Assembly (NCBI RefSeq): GCF_030389965.1
Contig: NZ_CP128399.1
Span: 2,036,934-2,100,933, forward strand
DNA: 64,000 nucleotides
Direction: 5' to 3'
Origin: Candidatus Chlorohelix allophototropha
GTDB lineage: Bacteria; Chloroflexota; Chloroflexia; Chloroheliales; Chloroheliaceae
Under the pieces are notes generated by a model. It ran no database searches. It saw only the letters and a program-made list of their open reading frames with translations, and was not told the DNA's origin. The first letter of the stretch is position 1; each line of letters begins with the position of its first letter. Positions 51,121-59,548 of this stretch are shown one piece after another. A program made the position numbers and the translations under genes.

Positions 51121-52281
51121 ATGGATTCAGCTTACGAAGAATTTTGTCTAAACACCCTACGTGATTTAGTTTCTATCCCGACTGCCTCGTTTTTTGAAAA
51201 TAATATCCTAGCTTATATCGAAGCTTTTCTAAAGCAATACAGTATTCCCTATACGGTTGACCGTTGGGGGAATATTCTGGCGCATTATTCTAAGGGTGAG
51301 AATATTCGCCCGCTAGCCCTGATGGCGCATACCGACCATCCCGCGTTTGAAATAACCGCAGCAAACGCTCCTGAAAGCCTTCCAACCGCAAACCTGACTG
51401 CTCTCTTGTTAGGTGGGGTTAATCCGCTTTGTTTTGAAGGAGCGCCGCAGGTTAAAATTTACAGCCTTGATTCTTCCCAGCCTTTTGTGGCAGGGAAAAT
51501 AGTTGGCTACAAAGCTGAGGCTCTACCTCCTCGTAAGGTTGAATTGTATATTCACACTGAGATTGAACTACCGGAAGGCTATAAATTTGGGATTTGGGAT
51601 TTACTTGATTTTCAAATTAGCGATGATTTTATTTATGCGCGGGTTATAGATGATTTGGTTGGTTGTGCCTCTGCTCTTTTAACTTTACATAAAGTTGCAA
51701 CTGACGATGCTGAAGTCAATTTATACGGTGTTTTTACCCGAGCCGAAGAAGTGGGCTTAGTTGGCGCAGATATGGTTTTTCAATCCGGCGCTTTACCGCT
51801 AGATACTTTGGTAGTTTCGATTGAAGCCAGTAAGGCTTTGCCCGGTGCAATTCAAGGTGAAGGACCTGTAATCAGAACAGGTGATCGTTTTTCTACCTTT
51901 GATTCAGAAGCAGAGTTTGTTTTGAATCGAGCCGCTCTCAAGATGGGCTGTGATTTAGTGGCACGTGCCCCTCAACCTGTCAAAATCCAGCGACAGTTAA
52001 TGACCGGGGGACGATGCGAAGCCAGTTCAGCTATTTTGAACGGTTATAAGGCAACCGGATTAGCTTTTCCATTGGGCAATTATCACAATGTCTCCGATGA
52101 CTCACCGGGCAAGCCTTATCTTGCAACTGAAAATATCCACGTTCAGGATTATTTGACGGGGGTTAAATTGTTGCAACAGGCTGCGTTGCTTATGGTGGAT
52201 TTACCGACTATGCGTGCTGAATATATCGCCAAAGAAAAGCCGGATTTTTCACTCGCCGCCCGTCTAGAAGAATTCTTGTAG
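51121..52281 (+). CDS. Zinc metallopeptidase, M20/M28/M42 superfamily
   Basis: A 386-residue two-domain peptidase-like protein. Metal ligands are seen in ALMAHTDHP (His, Asp), VIDDLVGCASALL (Asp) and FTRAEEVGLVGADM (Glu-Glu, catalytic base and ligand), matching the co-catalytic zinc site of aminopeptidases. The final histidine is probably in GNYHNVSDD. A lid-like inserted domain lies between about 90 and 165. It may be an aminopeptidase or deacylase. The substrate is unknown. Confidence 0.8.
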   Translation: MDSAYEEFCLNTLRDLVSIPTASFFENNILAYIEAFLKQYSIPYTVDRWGNILAHYSKGENIRPLALMAHTDHPAFEITAANAPESLPTANLTALLLGGVNPLCFEGAPQVKIYSLDSSQPFVAGKIVGYKAEALPPRKVELYIHTEIELPEGYKFGIWDLLDFQISDDFIYARVIDDLVGCASALLTLHKVATDDAEVNLYGVFTRAEEVGLVGADMVFQSGALPLDTLVVSIEASKALPGAIQGEGPVIRTGDRFSTFDSEAEFVLNRAALKMGCDLVARAPQPVKIQRQLMTGGRCEASSAILNGYKATGLAFPLGNYHNVSDDSPGKPYLATENIHVQDYLTGVKLLQQAALLMVDLPTMRAEYIAKEKPDFSLAARLEEFL

Positions 52282-52288
52282 TAGTAGA

Positions 52289-52318
52289 GGCACAATCTCA
52301 TGCAGATAAGGTTGTGCC
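52289..52318. terminator. Hairpin between convergent peptidase and thrB genes
   Basis: GGCACAATCT (52289-52298) pairs with AGGTTGTGCC (52309-52318) with one G-T pair and a 10-base loop. It probably serves both strands, although T-runs are short. Confidence 0.5.
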
Positions 52319-52329
52319 CACCCTTTTAC

Positions 52330-53364
52330 CTATAGCTCGTACCCGATTAGCGGCCCACCCAGCGCAATTTCTAATTGTTCGGTACGCCCATTTAAACCCA
52401 ATTCTCGTGCTGTTTTCAGAAAAGCCTCATGGATTTGCGGGACTCTTTCGCGAGTAGTAAAGGCTAACACCGCCGACCCCGCACCACTGAGTGCCGCGCC
52501 GTATGCACCCGCTCTTTGTGCGCCATCAATCAAAGCAGGAAGCTGCGGGAAAATTTGACCACGATAAGGCTGATGCAAGCGGTCATTCATTGCTTCTGCC
52601 AGCCATTCCAATTTTCCACCGGGAGCAGTGAAAGCGGCTATAAATAAGGCGGCTCGGCTGGAGTTGTGGGCAGCGTCTTGCATTGTAACGCTTGGCGGTA
52701 AAACAGCACGTGCTTCTTTGGTGCTCATTTCAAAAGACGGTATAAATACTACCGTTGTCAGATTTGCGGGAGTGGGAAGGGATACAACCAATGGGTTACG
52801 CCAAGCCGGACCACCATCGATGTTTTTAAATTCTGCGGGGGCTGTATCCTCATGCTCGTTATCACTGGCATTGGAACCAAAATATGGGGCAGCGGCGGCA
52901 GGCGCTGAAACCGCCAGTGTCAAACCGCCTAATAATGCTGCTGATACATTATCGGGATGACCTTCTATTTCCGTAGCGAGTCTAACCAGTTGGTTAGTGG
53001 AAGGGTAATTGATACCACCATAAGCGCGACGGCAAAGCGCATCTGCTCCAACCAACCCGCCTACGATGGCGGCGGCGCTACTTCCCAAACCCCTACCCAA
53101 AGGAATCCGGTTTTCAATTTCCAGCTTAAAACTGGGCACTTTATAACCGGTATAACCCTCGTAAACTCTAATTGCGTCATATACCAGCTTACAACGTTCT
53201 TTTAATAGTTTATCGGCTCCCTCGCCTCTTACAACCAACATCTCCCCTTCATGGGTTCCACTTTCAAATATAAAATCGGTGTATAGCGCCAATGCCAATC
53301 CAAAGGCATCGAATCCACAACCAAGATTTGCAGATGAGGCTGGAACTTTTACTCTGATACGCAA
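52330..53364 (-). CDS. thrB: Homoserine kinase
   Basis: A 344-residue GHMP kinase that phosphorylates homoserine in threonine synthesis. The opening KVPASSANLGCGFDAFGLAL and the ATP-binding PLGRGLGSSAAAIVGGLVGA are diagnostic. LSGAGSAVLAF is motif 3. I start it at the TTG at 53364, with AAAGGGAG seven bases upstream, rather than at a far upstream ATG (53535) that would add 57 non-homologous residues and run into the divergent promoter region. An Ala/Pro/acidic insert (about 160-190, APAAAAPYFGSNASDNEHED) lengthens it beyond the usual 300 residues. No other threonine gene is adjacent. Confidence 0.9.
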   Translation of the reverse strand: MRIRVKVPASSANLGCGFDAFGLALALYTDFIFESGTHEGEMLVVRGEGADKLLKERCKLVYDAIRVYEGYTGYKVPSFKLEIENRIPLGRGLGSSAAAIVGGLVGADALCRRAYGGINYPSTNQLVRLATEIEGHPDNVSAALLGGLTLAVSAPAAAAPYFGSNASDNEHEDTAPAEFKNIDGGPAWRNPLVVSLPTPANLTTVVFIPSFEMSTKEARAVLPPSVTMQDAAHNSSRAALFIAAFTAPGGKLEWLAEAMNDRLHQPYRGQIFPQLPALIDGAQRAGAYGAALSGAGSAVLAFTTRERVPQIHEAFLKTARELGLNGRTEQLEIALGGPLIGYEL

Positions 53365-53514
53365 TCGTTTTCTCCCTTTACCTTGCCAGGCTATTTCTAA
53401 ATATAATGCTGAATTATGATAAAGCCGCGCTTGCAGCCTGTCAACAAGGCGGGTAATAGATGTTATATAATGGTTTAGATTAGCTACTGATTTTCTAACG
53501 AAAGGGGCTTTAAT

Positions 53515-54522
53515 TTGCCGGATTTTAACCAACATAATTATCTGACCGCATATAAAGGCAGTAAAGTTCTCCTTACCGGGGGAGCGGGATTTCTTGGTTC
53601 AAACATGGCGCACCGCTTGGTGGAAATCGGAGCGTATGTAACCTTAGTTGATTCGATGATCCCAACCTATGGTGGGAATCTGTTTAATCTGAAAGATATT
53701 ATCAGTAAGATTCACTTTAATATCTCGGATGTGCGCGATCAAAATTCCATGTCCTATTTGGTAAATGATATTGACTATATTTTTAATTTAGCAGGTCAGA
53801 TTAGTCACCTCGATAGTATGTCTGACCCCTTTACCGATTTGGAAATAAATTGTCGCAGTCAGTTAGCTCTACTAGAAACTTGCCGCAAGATAAATCCCAC
53901 CGTTAAAATAGTGTATGCGGGAACACGGCAGATTTATGGCAATCCAGATTATCTGCCGGTAGATGAAAATCATTTAGTTCGTCCTGTGGATGTAAATGGG
54001 ATTAATAAAGCAGCAGGTGAGCGTTATCACTTGTTGTACCATAGCGTTTATGGGATGCGGACTGCCTCTCTACGCCTGACCAATTGCTATGGTCCCCGGC
54101 AGTGGATGAAAGATAATCGCTTGACCAGTCAGGGCTGGTTACTCCGATTGATACTGGAAAATAAGGAAACCCAGTTATTCGGAGATGGTTCTCAGCTTCG
54201 AGATTTGAATTATGTGGATGATGTGGTTGATGCTTTCTTAAGAGTCGGTGCGATAGAAGCAAGTAACGGTCATTTTTTTAATCTGGGTGGTGCCCCCTAC
54301 TCTTTGCTGCAACAAGTAGAAACTATGATTGAGTTAGCAAAACGGGGCAGTTATCGGCTTGTACCTTGGCCGCCTGCGAAAAAAGCTATCTCGATTGGAG
54401 ATTATTATGGCGACTATCGTAAAATAAAAGCAATGCTCGGTTGGGAACCCACTATCGATTTGCGTACCGGACTGAAGCACACTATAGAATATTATGATAA
54501 ATACAAGGAATATTATTTTTAA
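53515..54522 (+). CDS. NAD-dependent epimerase/dehydratase (extended SDR)
   Basis: A 335-residue sugar-nucleotide enzyme. The NAD motif is TGGAGFLGSN (21-30), with Asp45-Ser after beta-2. IFNLAGQISH and AGTRQIYG follow. At the catalytic YxxxK position the sequence is N161-G-I-N-K165, so the usual Tyr is Asn while the Lys is kept. Product specificity is uncertain, and either a changed mechanism or a binding role is possible. A TTG at 53515 follows AAAGGGG by seven bases. The next gene, 23 bases on, is a DegT aminotransferase, suggesting amino-sugar synthesis. Confidence 0.84.
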   Translation: MPDFNQHNYLTAYKGSKVLLTGGAGFLGSNMAHRLVEIGAYVTLVDSMIPTYGGNLFNLKDIISKIHFNISDVRDQNSMSYLVNDIDYIFNLAGQISHLDSMSDPFTDLEINCRSQLALLETCRKINPTVKIVYAGTRQIYGNPDYLPVDENHLVRPVDVNGINKAAGERYHLLYHSVYGMRTASLRLTNCYGPRQWMKDNRLTSQGWLLRLILENKETQLFGDGSQLRDLNYVDDVVDAFLRVGAIEASNGHFFNLGGAPYSLLQQVETMIELAKRGSYRLVPWPPAKKAISIGDYYGDYRKIKAMLGWEPTIDLRTGLKHTIEYYDKYKEYYF

Positions 54523-54545
54523 TAATACTCAGAGGAGTTATTAGT

Positions 54546-55670
54546 TTGGCTAATGTTGTAGGTAACATTCCAATATTTGAAACAAAAAGCCAGTATAACC
54601 TTTTGCGGAAGGAAATCGATACTGCAATCGAGCGGGTTTTAGAGCGCAGCTTTTTTGTTTTAGGCGAAGAGTGTAGCGCATTTGAAAAAGAATTTGCTGA
54701 ATACCTTGGGGTAAAGCACGTATTCGGCGTTGCGAACGGTACAGATGCAATTCAGCTTGCCTTGATGGCTTGTGGCGTTGGTAGCGGTGATGAGGTAATT
54801 ACCACCCCACAGACCGCCCTGTTTACTCTGCTGGCAATATCGGCTACCGGCGCAAAGCCGGTGCTGGTTGATATTGACCCTGATACAGGTTTGATAAATC
54901 CCGAATTAATCGAAGCTGCTATAACCCATCGCACGAAAGCCATCGTGCCGGTTCATTTGTACGGACAGTCCGCCGATCTCGATCCCATTGTGCAAATTGC
55001 AAATAACTATAGTCTCTTTATTGTTGAAGATAGCTGTCAGGCACACGGCACAACTTATAAAGGGAAATATACTGGCACAATTGGGCATGTCGGAACTTAT
55101 AGTTTTTATCCTTCCAAGAATCTCGGCTGTTATGGTGATGGTGGCGCAGTTGTTACTAATGACTCGGAAATAGCCGATAGGTTGGTGCGTTTACGCAATG
55201 GGGGACAGCGCGAGCGCTATAACCATGAACTTATGGGTTTGAATAGTCGTTTGGATGAAATACAAGCGGCGATTTTGAGGGTGAAATTGCCTCATTTGAA
55301 GGCTTGGAACCTGGCACGGCGTGAGAGAGCCGCTCTTTATAACCGCCTTCTGGAAGGATTGCCCCTAGAAACCCCGCTCGAAAAAGGTTATGGGCAACAT
55401 ATCTATCATTTGTATGTATTAAAATTGTCATCTACTATTGTAAGAAATACATTTCAAATTTATCTAAAAGAACTTGGAATTGGCACAGGCATACACTATC
55501 CAATTCCGGCACACTTACAAATAGCCTATGAGTGGCTGGGTTTGGGTAAAGGCAGTTTACCGCAGGTTGAAGATACGGCTGACCGGATAATAAGCTTACC
55601 TATTTTCCCCGAATTGCCCCTTGAGCATGTAGAGTACATCGCCGAAAGCATTCAAAACTTCCCCTTTTAA
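54546..55670 (+). CDS. DegT/DnrJ/EryC1/StrS sugar aminotransferase
   Basis: A 374-residue PLP enzyme that converts keto-sugar nucleotides to amino sugars. It has GVANGTDAIQLALMACGVGSGDEVITTPQT and VEDSCQAHGTTYKGK, the PLP lysine is in SFYPSKNLGCYGDGGAVVT, and NSRLDEIQAAILRVKL follows. The start is a TTG with GAGGAG eight bases upstream. It lies directly after the SDR gene and probably uses its product, likely for a surface glycan. Nucleotide and sugar identity are unknown. Confidence 0.9.
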   Translation: MANVVGNIPIFETKSQYNLLRKEIDTAIERVLERSFFVLGEECSAFEKEFAEYLGVKHVFGVANGTDAIQLALMACGVGSGDEVITTPQTALFTLLAISATGAKPVLVDIDPDTGLINPELIEAAITHRTKAIVPVHLYGQSADLDPIVQIANNYSLFIVEDSCQAHGTTYKGKYTGTIGHVGTYSFYPSKNLGCYGDGGAVVTNDSEIADRLVRLRNGGQRERYNHELMGLNSRLDEIQAAILRVKLPHLKAWNLARRERAALYNRLLEGLPLETPLEKGYGQHIYHLYVLKLSSTIVRNTFQIYLKELGIGTGIHYPIPAHLQIAYEWLGLGKGSLPQVEDTADRIISLPIFPELPLEHVEYIAESIQNFPF

Positions 55671-55692
55671 GCTATTTATTTAAGAATCTGGT

Positions 55693-55711
55693 AAGGCTGT
55701 TTTACAGCCTT
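55693..55711 (+). terminator. Hairpin after sugar aminotransferase gene
   Basis: AAGGCTG and CAGCCTT pair perfectly around a TTTTA loop, 22 bases after the stop. The following T-run is short (ATT), so termination may be partial. Confidence 0.5.
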
Positions 55712-55936
55712 TATTGCCCTGCTCAAACTAAAATTACTATCTAGTAATTAAGTATTGCAGCCTAACAAAATTTAATGAGCAACTGCTATATTGCCATAAG
55801 TATACTTAGTGTATATCATATTTGTATATATGTCCTATAGGGCTTAGTCTTTAATAGCTTATGGTGAGTTTCATTTAATGTTCAACAGTTTAAAATCCAT
55901 TGCCACTCCCTCTACAAAGAATATAGTTATCAGCTC

Positions 55937-56977
55937 AGGAGACACGTCCGAAATGAATAGCCTAAGAATTGCCACTATCTCTAAACCTACGCCCGAACAA
56001 TGGGAAAGTATCGAAAACAACTGTGACTATGCTACTTTCTATCAAACCCATATGTGGCATAATGTACTCTGTTCAAATCCTAACCCCTATCGTGACAATC
56101 AAATTCCCGAAGATGCTTCTCAACTCATTCGCTTTAGCGATGGAGTAGAAATGCTGCTGCCTCTGGTTAGATACAAAAAGCTCAAAGGCATTTTTCACAT
56201 GTATTCTATGTCACCAGATAATGTCAATAGTAGTTTTCTGAGCAAGGACGAGATAACAGCCGAACACGAACAGGTATTGGTTCAGCATCTACGCCGCTAT
56301 AACCTCTCTTGGCGGCAGAACCCGTTCAAACCCTTGTCATTCTATTCTGGCTTTGATTGTGAGGAAGACAACATTTGGGTATTAGATATGCGTGGAGGGG
56401 TTGAAGAGCTTAGGAAAAGGTGGCAAACATCTCACAAAGATTTTCTAAAGCATGCGCGCCAAGCTTCCAACCGAGGTGTTACAGTAGGTAAAGCCGAAAC
56501 ACTAGAGCAATGGCGAGAGTTCTATGAGGTGTATCTGGAATCTACAAAACGCTGGGATTATCCCAAGATATACTCTTGGTCTGTATTTGAAGCATTTTAC
56601 AATCAAGCTTCTGATAAAGTTCAGTTATGGGCAGCTTGGGCGGATGGCAAAATAATAGCAGGACAAATAGTCTTTTACCATAGTCGTACTGTTACTGCCT
56701 GGCTTAAAGGTGGGTTAAAGGAATATTTTCATCTCAAAGCCCCCAAGTATCTCGACCTACAACATTTAGAGTATTACGCCCAAGAAGGCTATTGGTGGTA
56801 TGACATGGGTAGTGCAATCGACCCAGGTATTGCTGAGTATAAGGCTCGTACAGGGTGCGAGAAAATGGAAGGTGGATACCTAACCCATAAGAACCCCTCG
56901 TTGAAGGCATATGAGCGAGTACGGTGGGAATCAATTAGCAGATTACAACCCTTGAAAGGGCGTTTGCAGAAAGCTAT
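55937..56977 (+). repeat. Direct duplication, copy 1 of 2 (FemAB gene)
   Basis: This 1041-base stretch recurs at 57097-58137, offset by exactly 1160 bases with no net insertion or deletion. The copies start at the AGGAGA ribosome site and end eight bases inside a shared AAGCTAT near each gene's end. Long runs are almost identical (56241-56419 has one difference, 56498-56662 none). Differences concentrate in a few blocks. Confidence 0.9.
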
Positions 56978-57014
56978 TCCTGGTTACAAAAAATTAATCG
57001 GAGTTGGGTCATGA
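55953..57014 (+). CDS. FemAB-like aminoacyl/peptidyl transferase, paralogue 1
   Basis: A 353-residue protein of the FemAB/GNAT_6 fold, two tandem GNAT-like domains. In the family, members attach amino acids to peptidoglycan cross-bridges or acyl groups to surface glycans. Conserved family features are CDYATFYQTHMWHNVL (N-domain), the WREFYEVYLESTKRWDYP helix, LWAAWADGKIIAGQIVFYH and GYWWYDMGSAIDPGIAEYK. I start at ATG 55953, after AGGAGACAC, because paralogue 3 starts at the same residue. An ATG 75 bases upstream is possible. It precedes a near-copy by about 100 bases. Confidence 0.78.
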   Translation: MNSLRIATISKPTPEQWESIENNCDYATFYQTHMWHNVLCSNPNPYRDNQIPEDASQLIRFSDGVEMLLPLVRYKKLKGIFHMYSMSPDNVNSSFLSKDEITAEHEQVLVQHLRRYNLSWRQNPFKPLSFYSGFDCEEDNIWVLDMRGGVEELRKRWQTSHKDFLKHARQASNRGVTVGKAETLEQWREFYEVYLESTKRWDYPKIYSWSVFEAFYNQASDKVQLWAAWADGKIIAGQIVFYHSRTVTAWLKGGLKEYFHLKAPKYLDLQHLEYYAQEGYWWYDMGSAIDPGIAEYKARTGCEKMEGGYLTHKNPSLKAYERVRWESISRLQPLKGRLQKAIPGYKKLIGVGS

Positions 57015-57096
57015 CTACACTTTTGAGGATAACAACACAGCTCAGCAAGTTCAATGCTAAGAAGAGTTTATACAAGTTAAGGTCATATACCACTCT

Positions 57097-58137
57097 AGGA
57101 GACACGTCCGAAATGAATAGCCTAAGAATTGCCACTATCTCTAAACCTACGCCCGAACAATGGGAAAGTATCGAAAACAACTGTGACTATGCTACTTTCT
57201 ATCAAACCCATATGTGGCATAATGTACTCTGTTCAAATCCTAACCCCTATTGTGACAATCAAATTCCCGAAGATGTTTCTCAACTCATTCGCTTTAGCGA
57301 TGGAGTAGAAATGTTGCTACCTCTGGTCAGATATAAAAAGCTCAAAGGCATTTTCCACCTGTATTCTATGTCACCAGATAATAAATATGGTAATTTTCTA
57401 AGCAAGGACGAGATAACAGCCGAACACGAACAGGTATTGGTTCAGCATCTACGCCACTATAACCTCTCTTGGCGGCAGAACCCGTTCAAACCCTTGTCAT
57501 TCTATTCTGGCTTTGATTGTGAGGAAGACAACATTTGGGTATTAGATATGCGTGGAGGGGTTGAAGAGCTTAGGAAAAAGTGGGAAACATCTCACAAGGG
57601 TTTTTTGAGGCATGCACGCCAATCCCCCAAACTTGGTGTTACAGTAGGTAAAGCCGAGACACTAGAGCAATGGCGAGAGTTCTATGAGGTGTATCTGGAA
57701 TCTACAAAACGCTGGGATTATCCCAAGATATACTCTTGGTCTGTATTTGAAGCATTTTACAATCAAGCTTCTGATAAAGTTCAGTTATGGGCAGCTTGGG
57801 CGGATGGCAAAATAATAGCAGGAAATATTGTTTTTTGCCATAACCATACTGTTACTGGATGGATTCACGGTTCATTGAAGGAATATTTTCATCTCAAAGC
57901 CCCCAAGTATCTCGACTTACAACATTTAGAGTATTACGCCCAAGAAGGCTATTGGTGGTATGACATGGGTAGTGCAATCGACCCAGGTATAGTTGAGTAT
58001 AAGGCTCGTTTAGGGTGCGAGAAAATGGAAATTAGCCATCTGATCCATAAGAACCCTTCATTGAAGGCATATGAGCGAGTACGGTGGGAATCAATTAGCA
58101 GATTACAACCCTTGAAAGGGCGTTTGCAGAAAGCTAT
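57097..58137 (+). repeat. Direct duplication, copy 2 of 2 (FemAB gene)
   Basis: Second copy of the unit at 55937-56977. Divergent blocks correspond to copy-1 bases about 56420-56497, 56663-56727 and 56833-56900. In the second block this copy encodes residues (VFCHNHT) matching paralogue 3 rather than copy 1, so its history may include gene conversion. Confidence 0.9.
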
Positions 58138-58171
58138 GTCAGCCCGTCAGGAAAATAATGGTGGGAGCTAA
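57113..58171 (+). CDS. FemAB-like aminoacyl/peptidyl transferase, paralogue 2
   Basis: A 352-residue near-duplicate of paralogue 1 with the same domain plan and an identical N-terminal 35 residues. It differs mainly at KGFLRHARQSPKLGVT, NIVFCHNHTVTGWIHGS and IVEYKARLGCEKMEIS, regions that in FemAB proteins line the substrate groove (inference). The ATG 57113 start follows AGGAGACAC as in copy 1. An open frame extends upstream to 57011, overlapping copy 1's stop. A role in building a peptide bridge or modified surface polymer is plausible. Confidence 0.78.
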   Translation: MNSLRIATISKPTPEQWESIENNCDYATFYQTHMWHNVLCSNPNPYCDNQIPEDVSQLIRFSDGVEMLLPLVRYKKLKGIFHLYSMSPDNKYGNFLSKDEITAEHEQVLVQHLRHYNLSWRQNPFKPLSFYSGFDCEEDNIWVLDMRGGVEELRKKWETSHKGFLRHARQSPKLGVTVGKAETLEQWREFYEVYLESTKRWDYPKIYSWSVFEAFYNQASDKVQLWAAWADGKIIAGNIVFCHNHTVTGWIHGSLKEYFHLKAPKYLDLQHLEYYAQEGYWWYDMGSAIDPGIVEYKARLGCEKMEISHLIHKNPSLKAYERVRWESISRLQPLKGRLQKAMSARQENNGGS

Positions 58172-58310
58172 ATTCTAGCTCTCCTTTATGCTGATTTTAA
58201 ATTATCTTTGCTAACTTCAAGGCTTATGACAAAAAATCGCATAATATTACTCAATTTCTTTATTTATTTGTTCTAAAAAGTCAACTAATTGCCTAGGAGA
58301 TACATTCAAA

Positions 58311-59351
58311 ATGAGTGTTCTAAGAATTGACAGTATTTCCAAACCTACTCCCGAACAATGGGAAAGAATTGAAAACAAATGCGACTATGCTACTTTCTAC
58401 CAAACCCATATTTGGCATAAGGTTCTCTGTTCAAATCCCAATCCTCATTTTAATAATCTAGTTCCAGAAGATGCCTCTCAACTCCTTCGCTTTAGTGACG
58501 GAATAGAAATGCTACTGCCAATGGTGAAGTATAAAAAGTTCAAGGGAATTATTCACCTTTACTCAATGTCACCAGATGATAGACCCGCCAGTTTTCTAAG
58601 CGAACATGAGATAACAGCCGCACACGAGCAAGTACTGTTCCAGTATCTAACCCGCTATAATCTCTTATGGAGGCAAAGCCCCTTTCGCCCGGTGTCGTTG
58701 TACCCCGGTTTCGAGCGTGAAGATGAGAATAACCATAATATGATAATAGATATGCGGGGCGGTACCGAGTCGCTTAAAAAAAAGTTTAATAAAGAATTTC
58801 TCAGGCAGGCGCGCCAAGCGCCCAACCGTGGTGTGACTGTAAGCATCGCCACTACGCTGGAGGAATGGCGTGAGTTCTACCAATTGTATCTAGAATCTTC
58901 CAAACGTTGGGATGGTCCTATGCTATATTCTTGGTCTGTGCTTGAAGCGTTTCACAAGCAAGCCCCAGATAAAGCGCAGCTATGGGCAGCTTGGGCAGAT
59001 GGGAAAATGGTTGCGGGCAATATGGTCTTTTGCCATAATCATACTGCTACAGCATGGTTTAAGGGTGGTCTAAAAGAATATTTTAATCTCAAAGCCCCCA
59101 AATATCTTGACCTTCAGCGTATAGAATATTACGCCCAACAAGGCTATTGGTGGTTTGATATGGGTAGAGGCGGAGATGACCCGGGTGTTATAGACTATAA
59201 AATAGGTCTAGGCTGTGAGAATATGGATGGTAGTATATTGACCCATAAAAGCTCTTCTTTAAAAGCATACGAGCGCGTACGTTGGGAAACAGTTACCAAG
59301 CTAAGGACTGCAAAAGGACGTTTACAGAAAGCTATTCCTAGCCATCAATAA
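58311..59351 (+). CDS. FemAB-like aminoacyl/peptidyl transferase, paralogue 3
   Basis: A 346-residue family member, clearly related to paralogues 1 and 2 but diverged across its whole length. It begins MSVLRIDSISKPTPEQWERIENKCDYATFYQTHIWHKVL, after an AGGAGATAC ribosome site like theirs. NMVFCHNHTATAWFKGGLKEYF and GYWWFDMGRGGDDPGVIDYK are conserved. The three together look like an older tandem expansion with a later local copy. Confidence 0.8.
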   Translation: MSVLRIDSISKPTPEQWERIENKCDYATFYQTHIWHKVLCSNPNPHFNNLVPEDASQLLRFSDGIEMLLPMVKYKKFKGIIHLYSMSPDDRPASFLSEHEITAAHEQVLFQYLTRYNLLWRQSPFRPVSLYPGFEREDENNHNMIIDMRGGTESLKKKFNKEFLRQARQAPNRGVTVSIATTLEEWREFYQLYLESSKRWDGPMLYSWSVLEAFHKQAPDKAQLWAAWADGKMVAGNMVFCHNHTATAWFKGGLKEYFNLKAPKYLDLQRIEYYAQQGYWWFDMGRGGDDPGVIDYKIGLGCENMDGSILTHKSSSLKAYERVRWETVTKLRTAKGRLQKAIPSHQ

Positions 59352-59548
59352 ACAGCACAAAGTATGCAGCACATTTATAGTTCAAAGCAGCCTTGTTTCA
59401 TATTGTGAAGTTTAACTAGTTTTAGGAGAGTCGGTCTAATCCAATTTTTACAAGTCCAGATTAGCTTCAAAATATTTGGAAAACAATCAAGTTAGGCATG
59501 TAAATAATTGGCTCAAGTTTAGTACCGATTAGGAGTTAATAAAAATAG

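Noticed and set aside
53365-53535. N-terminal extension of homoserine kinase
   Set aside because: The extra 57 residues are non-homologous, occupy the divergent promoter region and are bypassed by a TTG with a well-placed ribosome site.
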